Shown here: in pieces, positions 30,988-35,964 of the stretch
Layout of the letters: the number at the start of each line of letters is the position of its first letter
How positions within the stretch are numbered: the first letter of the stretch is position 1
NCBI GenBank assembly: GCA_002413705.1
Contig: DHXN01000009.1
Location: forward strand, 10,259-46,222
DNA: 35,964 nucleotides
From: Candidatus Nomurabacteria bacterium UBA5155
Lineage (GTDB): Bacteria > Patescibacteriota > Minisyncoccia > Phycocordibacterales > UBA9973
Direction: 5' to 3'
Program-made: the position numbers and the translations under genes
The notes under the pieces: generated by a model
The model's input: only the letters and a program-made list of their open reading frames with translations
Databases searched by the model: none
What the model was told of the DNA's origin: nothing

Positions 30988-31016
30988 TTGACCCAAAGGG
31001 TAAAATTTAGTATAGT
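30988..31016 (+). promoter_or_regulatory. Promoter of the ribosomal/rpoA operon
   Basis: TTGACC (30988-30993), 17-nt spacer, TATAGT (31011-31016). The expected +1 is at 31022-31023, only 5 nt before the infA ATG at 31028. A TTG at 31022 could also serve as a leaderless start. Confidence 0.65.
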
Positions 31017-31027
31017 GTCATTTGTCA

Positions 31028-31249
31028 ATGTCAGCACAAGAAGATCCAGTTAGAGCAATTGTCCGAGAAGCCCTCCCCAACACTATGTTTCGGGTGGAAC
31101 TTGCCAGTGGAAATAATGGCGGAAACATCATTGTCGCCTATCTTGCAGGCAAGATGCGACTACATCGCATTAAGGTTTTGATAGGCGATACTGTTGAAGT
31201 ATTGATCGACCCATACGGTGGAAAAGGTCGTATTGTCAGAAGAGTATAA
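31028..31249 (+). CDS. infA: Translation initiation factor IF-1
   Basis: 73 residues, S1-type OB fold that blocks the ribosomal A site during initiation. REALPNTMFRVEL (about 13-25), AGKMRLHRIKVLIGDTVEV and the end DPYGGKGRIVRR are the family marks. There is a small insertion (SGNNGGN) in the loop between strands. The ATG start aligns with the usual N-terminus; TTG at 31022 would add two residues. First gene of the operon that ends with rpsI. Confidence 0.96.
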   Translation: MSAQEDPVRAIVREALPNTMFRVELASGNNGGNIIVAYLAGKMRLHRIKVLIGDTVEVLIDPYGGKGRIVRRV

Positions 31250-31300
31250 ATGGTATATACTACTCCGGCTTGGCTCTAAGAGAACTTGAGCTTAATTTTT

Positions 31301-31411
31301 ATGAAGATCAAATCAACAGTAAAAAAGATGTGCGACAAGTGCAAGATTGTAAAGCGCAATCGCCATTTATTGGTGATTTGTGACAATCCTAAGCATAAGC
31401 AGAAACAATAA
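31301..31411 (+). CDS. rpmJ: Ribosomal protein bL36
   Basis: 36 residues, a gene too short for most automatic ORF cut-offs. Zinc ribbon Cx2Cx12Cx4H (C11, C14, C27, H32) in a protein beginning MKIKSTVKKMCDKC. It lies between infA and rpsM as in most bacteria. No ribosome site is seen ahead of the ATG; the 51-nt gap holds nothing else I recognise. Confidence 0.96.
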   Translation: MKIKSTVKKMCDKCKIVKRNRHLLVICDNPKHKQKQ

Positions 31412-31425
31412 AATTTTAGTAATAT

Positions 31426-31806
31426 ATGCGTATTTTAGGTATAACCATTCCAAATGAAAAAAGACTTGATATCGGGCTTACAACTCTCTACGGTATTGGT
31501 CGTGCCACTGCAAACAAAGTACTTCTTGCCGCAGGCGTAGCTCCAGAAACAAAGCCGACAGATATTAGTATCGATCAAGAAAACACTATTCGTAAGAATA
31601 TCGAGGATCGTACTATTGAAGGCAACCTCAAGCGTGAGATCTCAGCCAACATCAAACGTTTGAAAGACATCAAGTCATATCGCGGTTCACGTCACACAAA
31701 GAAATTACCAGTAAACGGCCAGCGCACCAAGACCAACTCTCGAACTATCCGCGGAAACGTTCGCAATACAATGGCAAGCGGTCGTCGTAAGGAAAGTAAG
31801 ACATAA
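31426..31806 (+). CDS. rpsM: Ribosomal protein uS13
   Basis: 126 residues. RILGITIPNEKRLDIGLTTLYGIGRATANKVL (2-33) is the helix-two-turn-helix start of S13, and the basic end SYRGSRHTKKLPVNGQRTKTNSRT contains the conserved RGxRH...PVxGQRT rRNA contact. The protein sits in the small-subunit head. Normal length. Confidence 0.97.
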   Translation: MRILGITIPNEKRLDIGLTTLYGIGRATANKVLLAAGVAPETKPTDISIDQENTIRKNIEDRTIEGNLKREISANIKRLKDIKSYRGSRHTKKLPVNGQRTKTNSRTIRGNVRNTMASGRRKESKT

Positions 31807-31811
31807 ATAAC

Positions 31812-32246
31812 ATGGGAAAAAAACGAATTGCAACTCAAGAAGGACAACTGATGGACGCTGACAAGCGCGGCCGTGCTGTTGCGCGCACCCCAAAGAAAAA
31901 GCTTACCACTGCAATACTGGCTATTGAAGCAACATTTAACAATACCAAGGCTGTGGTAAGTGACACGAAAGGAAATATTCTTTTTTGGTCTTCATCAGGC
32001 TCACTTGGATTTAAAGGCGCAAAAAAGGGTACCCCATTTGCTGCTTCAAAAGTTGGTGAAGTGCTGGCTGAAAAGGCAGTAACGGCTGGTATAAAAGAAG
32101 TAAATGCTATGGTAAAAGGCGTTGGATCAGGCCGCGAACCTCTAATCCGTGCGTTCGTTTCCTCAGGTATCGAACTATTATCAATCAAAGATAAGACTCC
32201 GGTGCCGCACAACGGTCCAAAGGCAAAGAAGCCTCGAAGAGTTTAA
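31812..32246 (+). CDS. rpsK: Ribosomal protein uS11
   Basis: 144 residues, with an N-terminal extension of about 15 basic residues compared with E. coli (129). Core marks: ATFNNTKAVVSDTKGNILFWSSSGSLGFKGAKKGTPFAA and the end IKDKTPVPHNGPKAKKPRRV, the platform rRNA-binding tail. It starts 5 nt after rpsM. Confidence 0.97.
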   Translation: MGKKRIATQEGQLMDADKRGRAVARTPKKKLTTAILAIEATFNNTKAVVSDTKGNILFWSSSGSLGFKGAKKGTPFAASKVGEVLAEKAVTAGIKEVNAMVKGVGSGREPLIRAFVSSGIELLSIKDKTPVPHNGPKAKKPRRV

Positions 32247-32258
32247 TTTAAATAATAT

Positions 32259-32867
32259 ATGATTTTAGGAGCAAAATATAAAATGTGTCGCCGTTTGGGT
32301 TCTGGAGTGTTTGAAAAATGCCAGACTCCAAAATATCTCTTGTCTGAGGCTAAAAAGTCTAAGATAGGGAAAGGCAAGCGCCCAAAGGCATTGTCAGGCT
32401 ACGGTACTCAGCTTATTGAAAAACAAAAGGTTCGTTTTTCGTATGGTATTAGTGAGCGTCAGCTTTCAAACTATGTCATCCAGGCCAACCAAGTAAAAGG
32501 TATGCCTGTGATTGATAAACTATATGAGGAACTTGAAAATCGTCTTGATAATGTAGTGTACCGTCTCGGTTTTGCACACACACGTCGCTTCGCTCGTCAG
32601 CTCGTTTCTCACGGTCATTTCACTGTCAATGGTAAGAAAACTACTATTCCATCTCAGACTGTACACATCGGTGATATCGTTGCAGTCCGCGAAGGTTCTC
32701 GTAAGAGTCCAATATTCGCTGATGTTGTAGGCAAGCTCAAGAGCTACGCTTGGCCAAAATGGCTTAAGTTTACCCCTGAATCACTTCAAGCAGAAGTGGT
32801 AGCAAAGCCAAAAAACGAAGAAAGTTTTCTTCAGTTGGACACTGTTCTGGAGTTCTACAGTCGTTAG
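32259..32867 (+). CDS. rpsD: Ribosomal protein uS4
   Basis: 202 residues, normal length. The middle KQKVRFSYGISERQLSNYV and the S4 RNA-binding domain LDNVVYRLGFAHTRRFARQLVSHGHFTVNGKK (about 95-126) identify it. Two cysteines near the N-terminus (MCRR, EKC) are only part of the zinc-type S4 pattern, so zinc binding is unclear. S4 starts 30S assembly and in many bacteria represses this operon. Confidence 0.97.
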   Translation: MILGAKYKMCRRLGSGVFEKCQTPKYLLSEAKKSKIGKGKRPKALSGYGTQLIEKQKVRFSYGISERQLSNYVIQANQVKGMPVIDKLYEELENRLDNVVYRLGFAHTRRFARQLVSHGHFTVNGKKTTIPSQTVHIGDIVAVREGSRKSPIFADVVGKLKSYAWPKWLKFTPESLQAEVVAKPKNEESFLQLDTVLEFYSR

Positions 32868-32879
32868 TAGGACACACTG

Positions 32880-32908
32880 TTGCAATATTTACAAAATAAT
32901 GTTATTAT
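32880..32908 (+). promoter_or_regulatory. Possible internal promoter for rpoA
   Basis: TTGCAA (32880-32885), 17-nt spacer, TATTAT (32903-32908); TATACC at 32908-32913 overlaps. A start near 32915 would leave only a few bases before the rpoA ATG at 32919. Confidence 0.45.
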
Positions 32909-32918
32909 ATACCACTAT

Positions 32919-33926
32919 ATGAGCGAGCAAAAAATCATTCTTCCATCAAAACCAAAAGCAATTCTTGAAGACGGTAACAAGGGCGTATTTGAAATTGATG
33001 GCTTGGTGCCAGGCTACGGCTACACACTCGGCAACTCACTTCGACGCATTATCCTTTCTTCACTTCCAGGTGCAGCTATTACGGCAGTAAAAATTGACGG
33101 CGTGTCACACGAATTCTCTACTATTGAAGGCGTCAAAGAAGATGTCATCACTCTTTTGCTTAATTTAAAAAATGTTCGCTTCCAACTTATTGGTGATGAA
33201 CCAGTAAAAGTAGCATTCTCTGTAAAAGGCCCAAAGATCGTGACAGCGGCTGATATCGGCGCGAAAGGCGCGGTATCAATTTCAAATACTGATCAATATA
33301 TTTGTGAGATCACCAGCAAGACTGGTATTAATGTCGAACTGACAGTTGAACGCGGTCTCGGTTTCGTGCCTCGTGACGCTCATCACAAGCAGAAAGCTGA
33401 TATTGGTATTATTTTCTTGGATGCAATTTTCTCTCCAATTCGTCGCGTGAGCTACGACGTAGAGGAAATGCGTGTAGGGGACAAGACTAACTTCAACCGA
33501 CTTCGCCTCACTATCGAAACTGATGGTACGCTCTCACCACGAGAAGCGCTTGAAACATCAGTCAACACCATGATTGAACAGCTTGCAGCTATTGTTTCTG
33601 TGGACAGTGGTAAGATCATTGCGGAAATACAGGCAGCAACTGCAGCTAAGACTCCTATGATGGAAGCGCCTGCTTCAGAAGAAGAAACTGCTTCTTCATC
33701 TGACGAAGATTCAGTAGATGTCACAGACGTTTTGAAGAACCGCATCGATGCTATCGGACTCTCAACTCGCACACTCAATGCGCTTTCAGCAGCAAATATC
33801 CGCACAGTCGGAGGCATTGCTCGCAAGCGTGTAGACGACCTGCTTGAAATCGACGGTATTGGTGATAAGGGTATTACCGAAATCAAAGAAGCTCTTGCTC
33901 AATTTAACTTGTCTTTGAAAGACTAG
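32919..33926 (+). CDS. rpoA: RNA polymerase alpha subunit
   Basis: 335 residues with both domains. The N-terminal dimerisation domain has GFEIDGLVPGYGYTLGNSLRRIILSSLPGAA-like sequence (about 22-52, here VFEIDGL) and GRGLGFVPRDAH-like loops. An acidic linker rich in Glu/Ser/Asp follows (about 247-265), then the C-terminal domain of helix-hairpin-helix type (LSTRTLNALSAANIRTVGGIA...LLEIDGIGDKGITEIKEAL, about 281-327) that binds UP elements and activators. Start at ATG 32919; a TTG at 32880 would only add residues over the promoter. Confidence 0.98.
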   Translation: MSEQKIILPSKPKAILEDGNKGVFEIDGLVPGYGYTLGNSLRRIILSSLPGAAITAVKIDGVSHEFSTIEGVKEDVITLLLNLKNVRFQLIGDEPVKVAFSVKGPKIVTAADIGAKGAVSISNTDQYICEITSKTGINVELTVERGLGFVPRDAHHKQKADIGIIFLDAIFSPIRRVSYDVEEMRVGDKTNFNRLRLTIETDGTLSPREALETSVNTMIEQLAAIVSVDSGKIIAEIQAATAAKTPMMEAPASEEETASSSDEDSVDVTDVLKNRIDAIGLSTRTLNALSAANIRTVGGIARKRVDDLLEIDGIGDKGITEIKEALAQFNLSLKD

Positions 33927-33941
33927 TAACGAAACAATTAT

Positions 33942-34295
33942 ATGCGACACCATAATGTAAACAGAAAATTCGGCCGGTCAAAGAACCAGCGCAACGCACT
34001 TATCAAAGGCCTTGAAGCTTCGCTTATTCAGCATGGTCGCATCATGACCACTGAAGCAAAAGCTAAAGAACTTCGCCCAAGTGTTGAAAAGCTTGTTACA
34101 AAAGCAAAGAACCCAACATTGGCCAATCGTCGTTTGTTACTTTCAGGTTTCTATAACAATGAGTCAGTAGTAACAAAACTTATTGATACTGCTACTCGTT
34201 TTACCGATCGTCCGGGTGGATACACTCGCATCATCAAACTTGCTGCTCGCAAGGGTGATGCAGCTCCTATGGCCGTAATTGAATTCCTCGATTAA
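33942..34295 (+). CDS. rplQ: Ribosomal protein bL17
   Basis: 117 residues, within the usual range. RHHNVNRKFGRSKNQRNALIKGLEASLIQHGRIMTTEAKAKELRP (2-46) is the family start, and GGYTRIIKLAARKGDAAPMAVIEF closes the fold. It lies by the exit tunnel of the large subunit. Confidence 0.97.
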   Translation: MRHHNVNRKFGRSKNQRNALIKGLEASLIQHGRIMTTEAKAKELRPSVEKLVTKAKNPTLANRRLLLSGFYNNESVVTKLIDTATRFTDRPGGYTRIIKLAARKGDAAPMAVIEFLD

Positions 34296-34299
34296 ATTT

Positions 34300-34644
34300 A
34301 TGAATTACACTATTGACGCAACAGAAAAAACACTTGGACGCCTTTCTTCAGAAGTAGCGGCACTTCTTATTGGTAAAAATAAGACTGACTATGCTCGCAA
34401 TGTACTTTCAGGTAACACCGTAAATGTTATCAATGCAGGAAAGCTAAAAGTTTCTGAAAAGAAATTGCTAGAAAAGTTTTACACTCGCTACTCTGGCTAT
34501 CCAGGCGGCTTGAAAGAACTCAGCATGGGACACGTTGTGGAAAAGAAGGGATACAAAGAAGCAGTGACTATCGCTGTGAAAGGTATGCTTCCTGACAACA
34601 AGCTTAAGAAGGGTATGATGAAGGCTCTAACAGTAACTGAATAA
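34300..34644 (+). CDS. rplM: Ribosomal protein uL13
   Basis: 114 residues, shorter than E. coli L13 (142) by about 14 at the N-terminus and 17 at the C-terminus. Core motifs are kept: DATEKTLGRLSSEVAALLIGKNK (about 5-27), NVINAGKLKVSEKK and VKGMLPDNKLKKGMMKALTV. Start at ATG 34300 just after rplQ; an in-frame ATG at 34279 lies inside rplQ. Confidence 0.95.
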   Translation: MNYTIDATEKTLGRLSSEVAALLIGKNKTDYARNVLSGNTVNVINAGKLKVSEKKLLEKFYTRYSGYPGGLKELSMGHVVEKKGYKEAVTIAVKGMLPDNKLKKGMMKALTVTE

Positions 34645-34660
34645 CAAGAGAAATAATAAG

Positions 34661-35062
34661 ATGGCAACAGCAACAAAGAAAATTTACGTGGAAGCAATCG
34701 GTCGTCGCAAGACAGCTACTGCTCGCGTGCGCGTGACAGAGGCTTCAAAAGCGAGCTATGTCATCAATGACAAAGATCTTGCAACATACTTCCCAACGGA
34801 AGAATTGCAAAAGATTGTGACTGATCCTTTCAAAATCACTGAGAAGGCATATGCCGTGTCAGTGCACGTATCTGGAAGTGGCATTCACTCTCAGGCAGAA
34901 GCAGTTCGTCACGGACTGTCTCGCGTTCTTGTGAAAGAAGATGAATCTGACAAGACCAAACTCAAGCAGGAAGGGTTCTTGAAGCGTGATCCTCGTTCAA
35001 AAGAACGCCGCAAATTCGGTCTCAAAAAGGCCCGCAAAGCCCCACAGTGGTCAAAGCGTTAA
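34661..35062 (+). CDS. rpsI: Ribosomal protein uS9
   Basis: 133 residues. VEAIGRRKTATARVRV (about 9-24), VSGSGIHSQAEAVRHGLSRVL (about 69-89) and the basic C-terminus KKARKAPQWSKR, whose last residues reach the P-site tRNA. The purine-rich stretch AAGAGAAATAATAAG before ATG is a weak ribosome site. Last gene of the operon; a terminator follows. Confidence 0.97.
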   Translation: MATATKKIYVEAIGRRKTATARVRVTEASKASYVINDKDLATYFPTEELQKIVTDPFKITEKAYAVSVHVSGSGIHSQAEAVRHGLSRVLVKEDESDKTKLKQEGFLKRDPRSKERRKFGLKKARKAPQWSKR

Positions 35063-35070
35063 AAGCAAGT

Positions 35071-35095
35071 AACATCCTGGAAACAGGGTGTTTTT
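35071..35095 (+). terminator. Intrinsic terminator of the ribosomal operon
   Basis: 9-bp stem with one G-T pair (35071-35079 with 35084-35092), GAAA loop, TTTTT tail. It is 8 nt after the rpsI stop. Confidence 0.8.
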
Positions 35096-35101
35096 GTTTG
35101 C

Positions 35102-35133
35102 TTGACAATAAGGTTACCTAAAGTTAAACTTTA
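35102..35133 (+). promoter_or_regulatory. Toxin-antitoxin promoter with overlapping operator-like palindrome
   Basis: TTGACA (35102-35107), 17-nt spacer, TAAACT (35125-35130), 6 nt before ATG 35137. The inverted repeat TAAAGT-TAA-ACTTTA (35119-35133) covers the -10, as expected for an autorepression site of a Phd-type antitoxin. Confidence 0.6.
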
Positions 35134-35136
35134 AAT

Positions 35137-35373
35137 ATGAATACAAAAGCCCTGCTTACTGAACAAATTGTGCCATTTAAAGAATTTCGTTTGAATGCCC
35201 AGAAATATATTGATGCACTTGCAAAAGGGCAGAGCTTTTTGGTGATGAAGCGTTCTCGTCCTGCGTTTCGCCTAGAACCAGTAAATGAAGTATGGGAAAC
35301 AATTGGAGATTTTACCGCAATGCCTCATGGTGGAATTCCTGCTAAAGAATTATTAAAACACCTTAAGGCATAA
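35137..35373 (+). CDS. Phd/YefM-type antitoxin
   Basis: 78 residues. The N-terminal half (KEFRLNAQKYIDALAKGQSFLVMKRSRPAFRLEPV) is the DNA-binding fold of the Phd/YefM family: a helix that opens the protein, then the KGQSFLV strand and a basic KRSRP turn. The C-terminal part (about 50-78) would be the unfolded toxin-neutralising tail. It starts without a leader and probably represses its own promoter. Its stop overlaps the toxin start by one base (TAATG), so the toxin is made only with the antitoxin. Confidence 0.8.
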   Translation: MNTKALLTEQIVPFKEFRLNAQKYIDALAKGQSFLVMKRSRPAFRLEPVNEVWETIGDFTAMPHGGIPAKELLKHLKA

Positions 35374-35618
35374 TGTCAGATGCGATTACGAAATTTCTGG
35401 CAAAGGTAACAAGCGAAGAAAGGAAATTACTCTCAAAGATTATCGAAGAACTTCTTACTGACAAAATGTCAGCTCGATATGGAAAAAAACTTGTCGGCAG
35501 CAAGGACATTTTTCGTATTCGAAAGGGGAAGTTTCGCATTATTTTTAAAAAGACAAAAACTGATTGTATTATTCTTTCTGTTGACCAGAGAAGTGAGAAG
35601 ACATATAGAGATTTTTAG
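35373..35618 (+). CDS. RelE/ParE-superfamily toxin
   Basis: 81 residues. An N-terminal helix pair (SEERKLLSKIIEELL) is followed by the beta-sheet part KLVGSKDIFRIRKGKFRIIFKKTKTDCIILSVDQRSEKTYRDF, the typical L.G...yRiR.G.yRi.y pattern with a late Arg/Tyr pair that can be catalytic in RelE-type mRNA interferases. Whether it cuts mRNA (RelE) or poisons gyrase (ParE) is not decided by this. The pair lies between the ribosomal operon and grpE, and may be a recent insert or a stability module. Confidence 0.8.
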   Translation: MSDAITKFLAKVTSEERKLLSKIIEELLTDKMSARYGKKLVGSKDIFRIRKGKFRIIFKKTKTDCIILSVDQRSEKTYRDF

Positions 35619-35643
35619 GGCTTTTTTATTTACTAAATTTTTG

Positions 35644-35649
35644 TATAAT
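35644..35649 (+). promoter_or_regulatory. -10 element of grpE
   Basis: TATAAT, 7 nt before ATG 35657. No HrcA-type CIRCE repeat is visible in the 38 nt between the toxin stop and the ATG. Confidence 0.5.
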
Positions 35650-35656
35650 CAAGCAT

Positions 35657-35964
35657 ATGAAAGATGATGAAAAAGAAGTAGTGATGCAGGCGGAAGAAAT
35701 TGAGGCACCAAAGATAGGTACTGGGGCAGGTGCGAATGAAGATATGGATATGGAATTTGTAGAGAGTGATGAAGAGGGGGTGGCACTTGGCAGTGCTCAG
35801 AAAGTGAAAGATTTGAAAGAGAAGATTAAAGAACTGCAAAAAGAGAAGCAGGAATATTTGGATGGCTGGCAGCGGGCGAGAGCGGACTATGCAAACTTGC
35901 AGAAAACGACTGATGAGGATCGCAAGCGACTCCGTAATATGATTGAAGAAAATTTCATCGAAGA
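35657..35964 (+). CDS. grpE: GrpE nucleotide exchange factor (cut by window end)
   Basis: The first 102 residues are visible; the gene continues past the window. An acidic, low-complexity N-terminus (about 1-50) is followed by a coiled-coil start, AQKVKDLKEKIKELQKEKQEYLDGWQRARADYANLQKTTDEDRKRL. The stretch around LDGWQRARADYANLQKTTDEDR is the GrpE signature. GrpE releases ADP from DnaK; dnaK is expected beyond the edge, as in most bacteria. Confidence 0.9.
   Translation, partial: MKDDEKEVVMQAEEIEAPKIGTGAGANEDMDMEFVESDEEGVALGSAQKVKDLKEKIKELQKEKQEYLDGWQRARADYANLQKTTDEDRKRLRNMIEENFIE

Noticed and set aside
31022..31027. Leaderless TTG start for infA
   Set aside because: Possible by promoter spacing, but the ATG at 31028 fits the IF-1 N-terminus better; kept as an alternative only.

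Overview
The window reads as a chromosome segment of a small-genome bacterium of the Candidate Phyla Radiation (Patescibacteria, Parcubacteria-like). This placement is inferred from the look of the genes; no marker phylogeny was run. The supporting signs are very tight gene packing, reduced core enzymes (a 602-residue alanyl-tRNA synthetase, a PriA-like protein without its ATPase motifs), orphan Nfu-type N-domains, bacterial FtsZ/FtsA/MreB, and the alpha-operon order infA-rpmJ-rpsM-rpsK-rpsD-rpoA-rplQ-rplM-rpsI. No tRNA, rRNA, CRISPR array, insertion sequence or integrase was recognised.

Layout. 1-3.6 kb is the least conserved part: a Nudix hydrolase, an unknown gene, two tandem Nfu_N-like genes (the first frameshifted near its end), a Thr/Ser-rich exported protein and a candidate small RNA. 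3.6-5.6 kb has a lysozyme-like membrane protein and a cyanophycin-synthetase-like ATP-grasp enzyme. 5.6-7.6 kb is the one-carbon pair glyA-folD. 7.6-11.2 kb (minus) holds ftsZ, then trxB-dedA-glycosyltransferase. 11.3-15.5 kb has a small unknown gene, the minus-strand operon rpsU-ybeY-ftsA and the degenerate priA. From 15.5 kb all genes are on the plus strand: mreB, a delta-prime-like clamp-loader gene, frr, rseP, a sigma-region-4/winged-helix regulator, two membrane proteins, mltG, dnaQ, mnmA, mgtC, an M3 peptidase, alaS, an actin-fold/membrane-protein pair, the ribosomal operon, a toxin-antitoxin pair and the start of grpE.

How the genes work together. Cell shape and division (ftsZ, ftsA, mreB, mltG, perhaps the lysozyme-like protein) and translation (ribosomal proteins, infA, frr, alaS, mnmA, ybeY) dominate. 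Replication/repair (delta-prime, DnaQ, PriA-like), redox (TrxB), envelope proteolysis (RseP) and folate metabolism complete the set.

The most unusual signal is in gene expression. At least ten genes place a -10 hexamer, often an extended TGn-10, exactly 6 nt before the start codon, which puts +1 on the start codon itself and predicts leaderless mRNA. Six more have 7-9 nt. Within operons, six gene pairs are joined by the same heptamer TAAtATG without a Shine-Dalgarno. Among 44 complete genes I count 31 TAA and 13 TAG stops and no TGA, if the frameshifted Nfu_N gene is read through to its TAA; its in-frame TGA is the only TGA stop seen.
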